Of a DNA stretch of 64,000 bases, positions 23,190-34,415 are shown in pieces; position 1 is the first letter of the stretch; every line of letters starts with the position of its first letter. Source of the DNA: Ariolimax columbianus (Eukaryota > Mollusca > Gastropoda > Stylommatophora > Arionidae); assembly GCA_036924085.1 (NCBI GenBank), contig JAVGWX010000018.1:23536848-23600847 (forward strand), in the 5' to 3' direction. The notes under the pieces were generated by a model. It worked only from the letters and a program-made list of their open reading frames with translations. It ran no database searches and was not told where the DNA came from. Both the position numbers and the translations under genes were made by a program.

Positions 23190-23765
23190 ATACTGATCAG
23201 ACATGTTAGTCAGGGTCAAGCAAAATATACTGGACAAGACCCCGACCTCTACTTAACTTAACGTCTTTATGCTGGTTTAAAAGACTAAACACAACCAGTT
23301 TCTTGGAAGGTGGTTTTTACCGATGTGTGAGTCTATCTTAATGGACTCAAATACTAGAGCTAAGTAGACCCGCAGCCCGTTAGGCGATATCAATAGCTGC
23401 TCTTAACAAACAACCTCGGGAAAGGTAAAAATAAATTGGTCAGATTTTTAATTTGAATTTTGTCCGAACAGCGGTCGTTAAGCCTACTCTTTTCGATTTC
23501 CACTTTAGTCCTCCCTGGGAACGGACTTCTTACTAGTAGTCTGGCTAACGACGTAGAAGATCGACGTGATCTCCGTAGTAGTGAGCGACACACATATGAG
23601 GCCAAGCAGAGCACAACCCCCCCCCCCCCCTCCCTTGAAGATCGCGGACCACCTTCATCAATACGCAGTGGATGTGAGGAAAGCTACTGCAACTTGCCAC
23701 CACAAGTCATTTCAGGGCGCAACAAAGGGTTAACCTACTCGTTATGAGCACCCAACAACAACAAT
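23190..23765 (+). mobile_element. Family B element with nested fragments
   Basis: The 5' part (ACTGATCAGACATGTTAGTC, 23190-23250) and 3' part (GTCTGGCTAACGACG to CAACAACAAC, 23505-23765) belong to family B. Between them lie a CR1-like 3' tail (about 23250-23300), a partial family F in minus orientation (23300-23410) and a partial SINE-G 3' end (23430-23510). A C run lies at 23619-23630. Confidence 0.7.
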
Positions 23766-24254
23766 GTCACACCTTAGCGAGACTGAGGGATAGTGCAGTG
23801 GGCGATTAGGGGTGCAGAGAAAGGGGCGATCACATTTTAATTCTTTCTTAATTAACTTACTTACTTACTTTCCGTGTCCAAACACCATATCACACAGCAT
23901 CCGTCCAGTATTCAGCAACTTGAACTGCCTTGTCGTTCGCCTCCATCATGTCGTTCAATCTTAATTAACTATCCCACTCAACGTCGCTATTACAGTTAGT
24001 ATGACTGAAATTTTTCTACCCCTTGTCACTTCTAAATCATTCCTTGTCTGTATTTCGCTGCCTGCAAGGCATCGGGTCACCTTTCAAGTTGCTCCTGTGT
24101 AGAAGCCTGTGCCTAGGCACTGTGTGTGCTATTGTAATGCTGGGTTCTGTAGCGATTCCGGTTTATATGAATGCTGAGCTAACAATTGTGAGGAGTCCTA
24201 ACGGACTCTGCAATCTTCTAAACCAGTATGAAAACGTTAAGTTAACCCCTTTCA
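23766..24254. other. No recognised gene
   Basis: Only short frames. A plus-strand CR1-like 3' tail (GTCCTAACGGACTCTGC, AAACGTTAAGTTAA) is visible at 24190-24245. Confidence 0.4.
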
Positions 24255-24660
24255 CCAATATACACGTTCCTTAACTTAACTTAACGTTACTTAACTTTAT
24301 ACTAGTTTAGAAAACTCTGCTGAGTCTGTTTACAACCAGTTTCATTTACATGGCCTTGCTCTAAAAACTATCCGCATCCAATCTATTCTTAAAAAACAAT
24401 TGTTCCTGCCTCCACTACTTCCCGTGGCAATGAATTCCAAGCATTCACCACTCTCTAACTAAAAAAATATTTCCTAATATCTAATCTGGACCTTTCTTTA
24501 GTTAATACGTAGCTATGCCCTCTTATTGAATTTTGAAAAAAATGTGTTATAGCCTAATGTATCCGTTCCTTTGATTATCTTATAAACCTGTATTAGGTCA
24601 CATTGAATTCTTCTCTTTTCTAGAAACTGTAGGCCGATTTTGTTTAAGTCATTCCGTATC
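24255..24660 (-). pseudogene. CR1/L2-like LINE 3' end, second copy
   Basis: Aligns with 22115-22500 over its length, including the TTAACTTAACTTAACG tail and the codons for QFLEKRRIQCDLIQVYK, which are continuous here. Other substitutions create stops. Confidence 0.8.
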
Positions 24661-25340
24661 TAACAGATTCACTATGTCTCTTCTTCGCAATAGGGCATGG
24701 GACATGATCAACGCAGTGAAATATCGAATTGTGCGCACTCAGCTCAGTGTAATGCCGGGTTGGGTACACCGAACGTAGTGCAATACTGAGCCCAATACGC
24801 TCATTTCAGCGAAATGCTGAGCTGGCACAAATCCATGTGCGTCTATTACCTCGACCACCCAACGGGGTCTGTAGCGAGTCCGATTTCCACAATGCTTCAG
24901 TCTTGCAATAGGCCATGACACCCGCGCATCGCAGTAAAAAAAAGAGACTGCATGGAAGACACCCCCCCCCCCCCCCCAATACGTTGGTAAGACTCCGTTG
25001 CCGTCGGCAACAACATCCGAGACGCCTCTGGAGGAGAGATTACCACCTACTGGACCACCGTGGTCCAAGACAGAGTCCGCTGGAGACCTGTTGGGGAAGT
25101 TGGGACCTGCAGATATGCTGAGGTCATCAAGGTCAAGGTCACTATGTCTATCTCATGCGACATTCCTGACATTTCATTCCCTACGTTGTCGTTCCCCTTT
25201 CCTACTCCTTGAATAAAGACACTGACAGCAGATAACATATGATACCTTTCATGATCTGGTAGACTAAGATGATCGTTTTTAAAAATTGTTGATGGTCTTC
25301 TAAAACATGGCCTTGGAGGATAGGAGCATAAACATAGACA
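24661..25340. other. Unassigned, possibly decayed retroelement
   Basis: A C run lies at 24961-24977. Plus codons near 25010-25100 (ITTYWTTVVQDRVRWRPVG) faintly resemble the QDRxxWRxL end of LINE RTs; this is too weak to call. Confidence 0.3.
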
Positions 25341-25344
25341 GGGA

Positions 25345-26415
25345 AATTTAAACTCATCTGAGGTTTTCTGATGACATAGTCATCCCTAGCCACGACGCCA
25401 AAGATAGGCCGAAATGCCTGAATGAGCTCAGCAGAGCAAGCGTTGCAGTTGGCCTACAAATCATTAGAAAGAAAACTCAGTTCATGCTCAACACCTTCTG
25501 CCCAAAAGAAGATGTGCGATTGGGAGCTTGTCCCGCCGAACACGTAAATCCGTATATCTAATTGGGCCAAGAGATGACGAACATCCATTTAATAAATCAG
25601 GAGATCTCACAAATGATAGCGGCAGCCTAGCTTGGTTTCAACCCATTCTGCAACAGATGCAAAACGACAACGCTAGGCGCTTACACCTTCAACAGTGTGG
25701 TTATTCCAGCCGTGGTATATGGCTGCGAGGTGTGGAACCTACGGAAAGATTATGCAGATAGACTCCGCGTTGCCCAACGCAAAATCTCCATTCGAGACCA
25801 AATCAACGCTGAGATCAGACGTCGAACTTCCTTCTCCGACATCATAGATGTTGCGCTGTTAAAAAAATACAGATGGGCTGGCCACGTGGAACGGATGCCA
25901 GATAACAAATGGACCAGTCACGTGGTGCAGATGCCGGATAACAGATGGGCCGGTCACGTGGTGCAGATTCCGGATAACAGATGGACCGGTCACGTGGTGC
26001 AGATGCCGGATAACAGATGGGCCGGTCACGTGGTACAGATGCCAGATAACAGATGGGCCGGTCACGTGGTGCAGATGCCGGATAACAGATGGACCGGTCA
26101 CGTGGTGCAGATGCCGGATAACAGATGGGCCGGTCACGTGGTGCAGATGCCGGATAACAAATGGGCCGGTCACGTGGTGCAGATGCCGGATAACAGATCG
26201 GCCGACCATGTGGTGCGGATAACAGAAGGACAAGTAGAGTGTCATCATAGTGGCCATACAACTTTAGCCACCCTCGAGGGTGACCGAGGATGAGGTGAAG
26301 AGATGGTATAAGGGGAGGCCCTGGGCCCATCATGGTTCAACACGGCAAAAGAGCGAAATGAATTTACTCAAGATTTGGATACCTGGCATCAGACACACGT
26401 GTCTGAATAAATACT
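25345..26415 (+). pseudogene. RTE-1-type LINE reverse transcriptase, 3' part
   Basis: Reads from the catalytic box (LRFSDDIVIP, where YADD is usual) through a CLNELSRASVAVGLQIIRKK block, VVIPAVVYGCEVWNLRKDYA, RVAQRKISIRDQINAEIRRR, DIIDVALLKKYRWAGHV and, after the 36-bp array, FNTAKERNEFTQDLDTWHQT with a stop near 26408. The order matches the RTE-1 type RT. It is 5'-truncated, has an early stop (near 25560) and several frameshifts. Frame 25697-26293 stays open through the array. Confidence 0.85.
25868..26215 (+). repeat. 36-bp in-frame minisatellite inside RT coding sequence
   Basis: Nine full units and one degenerate unit, each encoding W-A/T-G-H-V-V-Q-M-P-D-N-R/K. The first unit (WAGHVERMPDNK) is the normal single motif of RTE-type RTs, so the array is an expansion of one 12-codon element. 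Unit types WAGHV and WTGHV alternate (W-A, W-T, W-A, W-T, W-A, W-A, W-T, W-A, W-A). Confidence 0.93.
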
Positions 26416-26519
26416 AGGATTTTGAGATAATTGAGATTTGAGACTAAGAGGATCTAATAAAAAAAACCAGACTCCATTACCATAACTGCATTGATGTGGA
26501 TAGAGAAAAGGCGAAAGAG

Positions 26520-27465
26520 AGGCCGACTTAAAACAACTTGATGAAGAGCCGCAGAAACCGACCTAATACAACTTTGTGAAGAGCCGCACAGACCAACCTA
26601 ATACAACTTTGTGAAGAGCCGCAGAAACCGACCTAATACAACTTTGTGAAGAGCCGCAGAGACCAACCTAATACAACTTGGTGAAGAGCCGTAGAGGCCG
26701 ACCTAATACAGCTTGGTGAAGAGCCGTAGAGGCCAACCTAATACAGCTTGGTGAAGAGCCGTATAGGCCGACCTAATACAACTTGGTGAAGAGCCGTAGA
26801 GGCCAACCTAATACAGCTTGGGGAAGAGCCGTATAGGCCGACCTAATACAGCTTGGTGAAAAGCCGTAGAGGCCGACCTAATGCAACTTGGTGAAGAGCC
26901 GTAGAGGCCGACCTAATACAGCTTGGTGAAAAGCCGTAGAGGCCGACCTAATACAACTTGGTGAAGAGCCGTAGAGGCCGACCTAATACAGCTTGGTGAA
27001 GAGCCGTATAGGCCGACCTAATACAACTTGGTGAAGAGCCGTAGAGGCCGACCTAATACAACTTGGTGAAGAGCCGTAGAGGCCGACCTAATGCAACTTG
27101 GTGAAGAGCCGTAGAGGCCGAGCTAATACAGCTTGGTGAAGAGCCGTAGAGGCCGACCTAATACAGCTTGGTGAAGAGCCGTAGAGGCCGACCTGATACA
27201 GCTTGGTAAAGAGCCGTAAAAGCCGACCTAATACAGCTTGGTGAAGAGCCGTAGAGGCCGACCTAATACAGCTTGGTGAAGAGCGGTAGAGGCCGACCTA
27301 ATACAGCTTGGTGAAGAGCCGTAGAGGCAGACCTAATACAGCTTGGTGAAGAGCTGTAGAGGCCGACCTAATACAGCTTGGTGAAGAGCCATAGAGGCCG
27401 ACCTAATAGAGCTTGGTGAAAAGCCGTAGAGGCCGACCTAATACAACTCGATGAAGAGCCGTAGA
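26520..27465. repeat. 35-bp minisatellite, about 27 units, seeded in LINE
   Basis: Units of GAAGAGCCGTAGAGGCCGAC and CTAATACAGCTTGGT. The unit is the codons for RGRPKTTW plus flank. The first units (26520-26640) keep GCAGAAACCGACC and AACTTTGTG variants, while the interior is more uniform. Confidence 0.9.
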
Positions 27466-27520
27466 GGACCAAAATGATAATCATGATTCAGAGTTGCAGC
27501 GCTGTATTGAGGAGCGGAAC

Positions 27521-30215
27521 TTCTTCTTCTTCTTCTGCGTACACAGTCAGACAGTAACCATTATTTTCTCGAAAAAAGCGGCGGTCATCCTGAGACTCTC
27601 GCCACTACCATAGAGCTTGTCTTGCAGTGCCAGTGGCAATGGCCACATCTGCTCTCTCTGATCCTCGTATGTCGGGCAGTTCTGCAGCAGATGTTCAGTG
27701 GTCATTTTACCAGTACCGCACGGGCATTCGTCGGTACACCCTATCTTCAATTTGTTGAAGAGGTGGTACCTCAGTCTGTTGTGGCCAGTGCGAAGTCTGA
27801 AGACAACGACCTGCTCTCTTCGGTTCAACTGGTAATAGGCATCGTTTTTGGTGTAACCAGTATGTTCGGTTTCCCATTTAGTCATGTACCTGGCTTTGAT
27901 AAGCCGTTTTGACTCTTCGTACGTCATACTGGTATCTATTTGTGGTAGCCTTGCACCTTCTTTTGCCAGTCTGTCTGCCTCCTCGTTGCCTTGGATGTTG
28001 CAGTGTGCCGGAACCCACTGTACCACTACCCTTTTTGGTGCGGACTGTTGGCACAGTTTGCAGAGTGCTGCTCTTAAGTCATTAAGCTCAGTGTTTTTCT
28101 GGCTTTTTAGCGCTGTGACTACTTCGAGAGCATCTGTCAGCAGGACTATATGGCTCTCATTTTCACTGTGTGTTACCATTTCTTCCACTGCCGCCCTCAG
28201 TGCCTCTGCCTCTGCTCTGAAATTGCTCGTGTACTTACCAGTAGCGAATGACAGTGTTATTTTTCTGCCATTTGGTAGGTTCAGGAATGCTCCTGCCCCT
28301 CCGTTCTGTGTAGTGTTTGTTACAGAACCGTCGGTGTATGCATGCGTCCAGTCCATGCTTGGGTAGCTTTTCGTTATGAAGCTTAGGGTAGTGTCTCTCC
28401 TTTCTTTTTCACTCTGGCAGTTTTTGTTTGCAATACCTGGTATATTTTCTACCACCTCTGGAAATATATCCTGCCTCCAAGTAGGTTTTCGTACAGTAGT
28501 GATGGGTTTTGGTGTTGTTAGTGCGTTTATGGGATCTTCGTGCATCTTTGCTTTGGCTATTTCTGCAAAGTTTCTCCGCTTTAGTTTCCCAGTTCCCAAA
28601 TTGTTTAGCCTCTGGTACATTGGATGGTCCGTCAGTCTTCGGAGTTTCTCTGACTGCAGCTGGGCTCTGCAGTCTCTTCTGTCGGTCATGGATTGCAGTT
28701 TTGTAATCTTTTCAAGTTCTACAATTGGCGTTGACTTCATGCCACCTGTTATAATTCTCATGGCTTGGTTTTGAAGTTTGTTAACTTTATCGAAGTTCGC
28801 CTTCGCTGCTGTTGTCCATGCCGCGATGCCATACTCGAGAACTGGTCTCACTCTTCCAGTGTACAGTTTCTTTAGTATGCCTTCGTCTGCTCCCCAGCTT
28901 GTGCCAGCAAGTTTCCTCATGATCGCCATTCTTTCTCTGGCTTTCATTCGGTTTCTCTCAATCTGACTTTTCCATGTCATGCGCCGATCAAATGTGACTC
29001 CCAGATAGGTTGGGTTGTCGTTTGGCTGCAGGATTTTGCCATTTAGGCTTAATTTGGTACTTTGGGGTTTTAATGAGAGCGAGAATATTGTGCACGTGGT
29101 TTTCTCCTCGTTTATTTTGACCAGCCATGAGTTCGCCCACTCTTCCAGCGATGTTAGGGCCGTTTGCATCCGATTTCTTGCTATGGTGAGATTCTTTTCA
29201 GAGGTCCACATAGCCAGATCGTCTGCAAACATTGAGCTATGGACTCTTCTTGGTATATTCTCTGTAATGTCATTTATATATACCAGGAAGAGTGTGGGTG
29301 ACAGTACTCCCCCTTGGGGTACTCCCTGCTCGAGTGTCACCTTTTTGCTCATCTGCCCTTGTACTTGGACTCTGGCCGTTCTTTGTTTGAGGTAGTGGTT
29401 GATCCACTTGTACATCTTCCCACAAACATCACTTCTCCTTAGCTTGACTCTAAGTCCATCCTTCCAGACTTTGTCAAATGCCTTTTCCAGATCCACCCAA
29501 ACAGCTACTGTGTGTTTCTGTGCCTGGTAGGCATCTTCTATCTCCTGGGCTATGAGGATGACCTGGTCCTCAGTGGATCTGTGCTGTCTAAAGCCGGCTT
29601 GCTGTGGAATTAGTATTCGTTTTTCTTCCAGATGCCACATCAGTCTGGTGTTTATCATCCGTTCCATCAGCTTGCCGACACAGCTCAGTAGGCTTATGGG
29701 CCTATATCCATTCGGATCTGTTTTGTCCTTTCCTGTTTTTGGTACTGGTACCAGTATTGCATCTTTCCATGCCTGGGGTACAATACCCCTTTTCCAGCTT
29801 TGGTTCAGGACTGATAGTAGTTTTTTCTTCGCTGTTTGGCCCAGCCCCATCAGCATTTCGTTTGTTATCCCGTCTTTTCCGGGAGATTTCCTTTTCTTAA
29901 GTGTTCTCATAGCCTCTTCCATTTCGCGCATTGTTAGTTTGGCCATCATGTGCTCTTCAGGAGCCGTATTTATGTTTTCGTGTCCCTTTAGCTCTTCGCT
30001 AATGTCTGTATGCTTTTCTGCAGGGACCTCGATGTGGTTTGCTCTGGCATAGTGATCGACAAAGGCGTTTGCGGCTTTCTTACCTGTGATCAAGTTCTCG
30101 CCCTGCTTGATAGTAATTTGTTTATTTGACGGGGTTTCGTCGTTCATGGCTCTGACTAGCTTCCATAGCTTGTTCCCTTCTTTGTCCAGGTTTAAACTTT
30201 CCGTTTTATTTTTCC
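27521..30215 (-). mobile_element. LINE-A: young, 5'-truncated non-LTR retrotransposon
   Basis: A 2695-bp insertion bounded by the 12-bp direct repeat GAGGAGCGGAAC (27509-27520 and 30216-30227), a target-site duplication by target-primed reverse transcription. The 3' end, at the low coordinate, is a short (GAA)n tail (TTCTTCTTCTTCTTCT at 27521). The 5' end is truncated within the region before the RT domain, so the endonuclease is missing. The 413-bp copy at 19390 is near-identical. Confidence 0.95.
27547..30215 (-). CDS. Reverse transcriptase-RNase H polyprotein (LINE-A ORF2, N-truncated)
   Basis: About 889 LINE-derived codons without a stop. The frame stays open 22 further codons into flanking DNA (to 30282), which are not element sequence. 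Counting from 30282, the RT domain covers about residues 130-400: SPGKDGI, GYRPISLLS, WVDLEKAFDKV (Asp264), QGVPQGGVLSP and FADD (352-355). RNase H covers about 645-775 with the D-E-D-D residues Asp651 (YTDGS), Glu691, Asp717 (LLTDA) and Asp770 after WVPAHCNIQGNEEAD. A C-terminal CCHC knuckle has Cys853, Cys855, His864 and Cys869. RNase H after RT suggests the I/Nimb/Ingi group. The endonuclease and ORF1 are absent, so it is not autonomous as it stands. Confidence 0.95.
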
Positions 30216-30300
30216 GAGGAGCGGAACGAAGTGGAGGAAGTTTGTTGCTGCCCTTAAATACACCTTCAGTCCGATTTATCATTCACCGATGAAGGGACTA

Positions 30301-30534
30301 AGAAGAGGACTAACAATACTTTATAATAGAAGACGATAAAAATATTAATTGTGTGACGTAAAATTGTTCTGCCCCTTCCCCCTCGTCACACAAAAGTGTT
30401 GACCCACTCATTTCTGTGCATCAAATATGAAAGACTCTTTACTTACTTACCTTTCACTGGGCACAATGCCAGACATTATTATTCCAATATCACATTACAT
30501 TTTTCCACAGGATATATCATCCGGTGGTCTGCTT
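30301..30534. other. No recognised gene
   Basis: Nothing recognised. Confidence 0.3.
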
Positions 30535-30780
30535 TTTGTTTTGAATCTCTTGGTGTCGATTGAAATCCACAGGACGACTGCTTTTTGTTTTGAATCTCTT
30601 GGTGTCGATTGAAATCCACAGGACGACTGCTTTTTGTTTTGAATCTCTTGGTGTCGATTGAAATCCACAGGAGGACTGCTTTTTGTTTTGAATCTCTTGG
30701 TGTCGATTGAAATCCACAGGAGGACTGCTTTTTGTTTTGAATCTCTTGGTGTCGATTGAAATCCGTAGAAGCACTGCTTT
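30535..30780. repeat. 49-bp minisatellite, 5 units
   Basis: Units of CTGCTTTTTGTTTTGAATC and TCTTGGTGTCGATTGAAATC, nearly identical, ending in a T run at 30778-30791. Confidence 0.92.
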
Positions 30781-31019
30781 TTTTTTTTTTTATCCATGAT
30801 ACTTAGGTTCTGAATGGATTGGCCCACTGAAATGTCGTTTCCAGGTGTCACCCGGATGTTGTGTTAATTGCAATCTTTTGGGAGGCTCATTTCGTCTCAC
30901 ACAAACACAAAACAAAAATCACACCCCTAAAGTTCTGCTAACAGTTCGTGAAGATTTTTTCTGAATCAATTACATGTTCAGTGGGTCGAGAGTAAATTCT
31001 TATTCTGCTTCTACTTTTA

Positions 31020-31345
31020 CGAGTCGACGTCACTGCACTCCTGACATACCCATAGGTGCTCAGTCTCTCTCAGTAAATGGTAAGGGTCTGGATGCTGAAG
31101 GTCCCTGTAGCTAACTGGTTGTACTCTCATGCTCCGTCTTCTCGTAACCCACACTCCACTCGAAGCTCGTTTAATGTCGAAACATTGCAGTCTGTGGATT
31201 GCTGATTGATCTACTTTGGTCGTTGACTGATTTCCAAATGTCACTCCTATTCGTCACTAATGTGCCTACGATGGGAGCATGTGAAGCCAAGATGTCAGCT
31301 ATTTCGTTGACCTGAACCCCAGCATGACCAGGACAGTAGATTCAT
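31020..31345 (-). pseudogene. LINE RNase H remnant
   Basis: Minus codons near 31330-31250 read IYCPGHAGVQVNEIADILAS, the RNase H block PGHxGxxGNExAD with a Gly-to-Val change. A shifted frame (31244-31017) gives a KVDQSAIHRLQCFDIKRASS block, typical of the spacer after RNase H in some LINEs. It is frameshifted and truncated. Confidence 0.65.
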
Positions 31346-32239
31346 GTCAACCCAGAAGGTTTGAGGCCTTAACAGATGATATCTACTCGTACCATCAGCC
31401 ATCTTTTATGTACCTTCTGAAGTACGGCTTGCGCGACCAGTCCCGATGCTTGTCCTTGTTAAAGGGGACTCAAATAGCCATCTTAACGCTGAGGTCACTG
31501 CTTTCATCTCCCTTCTCAAACTGAAGGTTATTGACATGTATGCCATACTCCACAAGCAGCGACCTGTCCGTTCACTCTAACTGAGAAGTCCAAGCTTCTG
31601 AATGATTCTGATTCCGAATGTCAATCCATAAAAATGCATTTGGCTATCACGAGGTAGTTGAAAATTGTATTGAATTTAGCGACAGTGGAGGAATCAAGAT
31701 GCTGAGCAGCGTATGAGCTGCAGTGGTCCGCGACTCATAGCTGACTGCTAGCGGCAGGGCCAGCGAACCAGAGCTGCCAAGACCCTTCTACACCTCCACG
31801 TGGTGATTTTGGATAACAGGCTGCAGCAAGGCAGACTGGCTAAGGAGAAGGGATCGAAGAGGGAATGCTAACCCGGTACTCAAAAAATGCTTGCTGAAGT
31901 CGGATGTATTGGACGAAAAGGTGCAAATATCGCAGTCAAGCTATAAACTACGACACAGCGCATTCCGTTCTCTGGACTATATTCTGCTACTTAAGCCCTT
32001 TCATGGTTGGTAGCGGGAGATGGAGAACGAATGCAGACGAAGAAGAAGCGACGGTGGAAATTTCGATAAATATTTAATCTTAGACATAGTTTAGTTTAAA
32101 ATAGTTTAGTTTAGTCGCAGAATCATCGTCATTGCTCGCGGTTTGGCCCAGAAGTGCTCTGTTCTTCTCAAAATGTTTTGAGAATGTTAGCACCATGCAC
32201 CAACTCCGTAGCACAAGCGAGAATCCGATAATAGATTGA
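31346..32239. other. No recognised gene
   Basis: 31346-31560 may be further decayed RNase H. 31660-32060 is unassigned and ends GACGAAGAAGAAGCGACG, which resembles a LINE (GAA)n tail. Confidence 0.35.
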
Positions 32240-32440
32240 ATAGATTTTTAACATAATTTTTGAATTTAGCTCTGGTAGCGGCCGCTAAGCCTTCTCTTTT
32301 CCATTTCTAACTGCATGGTGATTTTTATCGTGCTCGACAATGTACACGGGCATCCGATCTCTACTACCTAGAGATCTGTGAAAATAACATCAAGTCAACG
32401 TTAAAAAAATCTCAGTCCCAACCATGATCAGATCCCACGA
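32240..32440 (-). mobile_element. SINE-G copy, 5'-truncated
   Basis: Body matches 48055-48230 (on minus: CATGGTTGGGACTGAGATTT, GATCGGATGCCCGTGTACAT, GAAATGGAAAAGAGAAGGCT). The tRNA-like head is cut off exactly where the inverted-duplication right arm starts (about 32440). Confidence 0.72.
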
Positions 32441-33055
32441 CCTCCAGCACAACAACAACAACAGCAACCACGACAAAAGCAACAACGAGAGCACCAACAA
32501 CATCATCAACAACAGCAACAGCAACAACAGCAACAACAACAATAGCAACAACAACAACAATAATAGCAACAAAAATAGCACTTACAACAACAACAGCAAA
32601 AACAATAACAACATCAACAACAATAACAACAACAACAGCAACAACAACAAAACTAACAATAACAACAACAGCATCAACAGCAAAAACAAGAACAAAAGCA
32701 ACAACAGCAACAACAATAACAATAGCAACAACAGCGACAACCACAACAACACATACACAGCATCAACAACAGCAAGAGCAACAACAGCAACAGCAACAAC
32801 AGCAATAACAGTAACAATAGTAACAACAGCAACAACAATAAAAACAGCAAAACAACAGCAACCACAACAACAACAAAAGCAACACCAACATCAGCAACAA
32901 TAACTGCATCAACAACAACAATAACAACAGCAACACCACCAACAACAACAGCAACAACAACAACAGCAACACCATCAACAACATCAACAATAACAACAAC
33001 AACAATGGCAACAACAACAACAATAACAACAGCAACAACAATAACAACAATCAAA
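32440..33055. repeat. (AAC)n-rich tract
   Basis: Mirror of 9405-9915. The Asn/Thr-rich and poly-Leu/Val frames in it are low-complexity artefacts. Confidence 0.92.
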
Positions 33056-33639
33056 ACTAAATAGACGAAGAAGAAAAATAATAGGGAAGGAGAGAAAACA
33101 CACAAGAAGCTAGGTATGCTAAAGGTACTCAACATTCACAAAAGTGGCAAGCCTTACATCAGTGCTTCAAAATGCAGACATTCACCAAACTTACTAGAAC
33201 TTGTTAGGTCCCGGGCCACCGTCGTAACTGGACAATTGTAGCAACTCGAGAAACTGGTTCTTTTTATTTAACGTGGTAGGTAACACACAGTAATCGTTAC
33301 CTAAGCTTAACCTACCGATTCAGTACGGGAAGTAAAAGCGGCAAGGGAGAGAAGTTGGCTACCGTCCTCATGTACTCGAGCCTTTGAAATGTGAGATCGC
33401 TAACACCTCTCACCCCTGCGGCAGTAATGATATGGGTTACTTTACGTTCCTTTACCTTTATCATACGAACGAACAATAGCGACACCAGTATGCACACCAG
33501 TTATATGTTTAGAAGTGAGCGATAGAGTCATGTCGCGATGGATCCGTAACTACGAATCAAGCGCCTCAAGTATGAAGCATGGTTGTAATTAACAAGCGAC
33601 GTAAGTCGAAATATCACTGTCTATTGCTGTTGTCGTTCT

Positions 33640-33653
33640 AGTAGTAGTAGTAT

Positions 33654-33685
<32 letters not shown>

Positions 33686-34085
33686 ATAGTAGTAGTAGTA
33701 GTTGTTGTTGTAGAGTGCTCACAATGAGTCAAATTTCACTTGCGTGTGCTCTGAAAAAGACGTTAAGTGACGGGTTGCGGTAGCTTTCCTCACATTCCGA
33801 GCGTACTGATGATGGTAAACTAGGGTCCTCCACGCAGTTGTAAAATCTTTGCCTTCAACTGTGTGTCGCTTACTACTACAAGGATCACGTCAATCCCGCA
33901 ATTCGTTAGCCAGGCTGCACGAAAACAGCAGACTCCGGGGATACCTACGTGAAAGTGAGGTGCGAGGTGATATGAGGTGTGGGGGGGGGGGGGAGGTGGG
34001 GGGGAGATATCGCCTGATATATTTTATCTGAGCCTGACTGACATGTCTGATCTATATGCATTGTCTGTCTGACAAGAAGTTAGTC
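33640..34085 (-). mobile_element. Family B element with trinucleotide tail
   Basis: Reverse-complement counterpart of 8325-8835: (TAG)n-(GTT)n at 33640-33712, then GAGTGCTCACAATGAGTC, CGGGTTGCGGTAGCTTTCCT, GTTAGCCAGGCTGC and a G run at 33982-34003. The tail is shorter here (about 75 against 150 bp). Confidence 0.8.
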
Positions 34086-34124
34086 TCCATTGCATATTCT
34101 AATATGTGGTAAGTCTAGTCACAG

Positions 34125-34415
34125 TTTTAGTCGACCTCTATTTTTTACCGGGGCAAATTCCCCTGTGCAAATCCCAGCTCTGACGTCAGTTGGATTAAGC
34201 CGGGATGAGGATTTCCTGCGTAGCCGGCTAGGCTCGAGAAATGTACTTTCTCTCTTGCCATAAGTGCAGGGGATGGGAAAAAATAGTTGTTATAGTCCAT
34301 CTTAATAAACTAAAACACTAGATGGAAGTAGACCCGCAACCTGTTAGGCGCCATCTATGCTGCTCTAAACAAAGCACCTAACCATAGCCGGCGTTACGCC
34401 AAAGATCTTCTTAGC
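34125..34415 (-). repeat. Family F dispersed repeat
   Basis: Reverse complement of 7996-8285, with GGCGCCATCTATGCTGCTC and AACCATAGCCGGCGTTACGC. Confidence 0.78.

Larger units (their letters stand above)
26470..30300 (+). pseudogene. Second LINE 3' end, host of array and of LINE-A
   Basis: Before the insertion the sequence ran from IEKRRKRGRLKTT (about 26495-26535) through the 35-bp array (26520-27465), then CAGCGCTGTATTGAGGAGCG and, beyond the inserted LINE-A, WRKFVAAL (30229-30255) and the GATGAAGGGACTAAGAAGAG end. KRGRPKTTW followed by WR-FVAAL is the standard end of many LINE RTs. The only uninterrupted coding left is short. Confidence 0.7.

Noticed and set aside
25842..26333. 163- and 132-codon minus-strand frames over the 36-bp array
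   Set aside because: Antisense shadow of the RTE coding array.
27622..30052. Plus-strand frames of 96-166 codons
   Set aside because: Antisense shadows of the LINE-A RT-RNase H frame.
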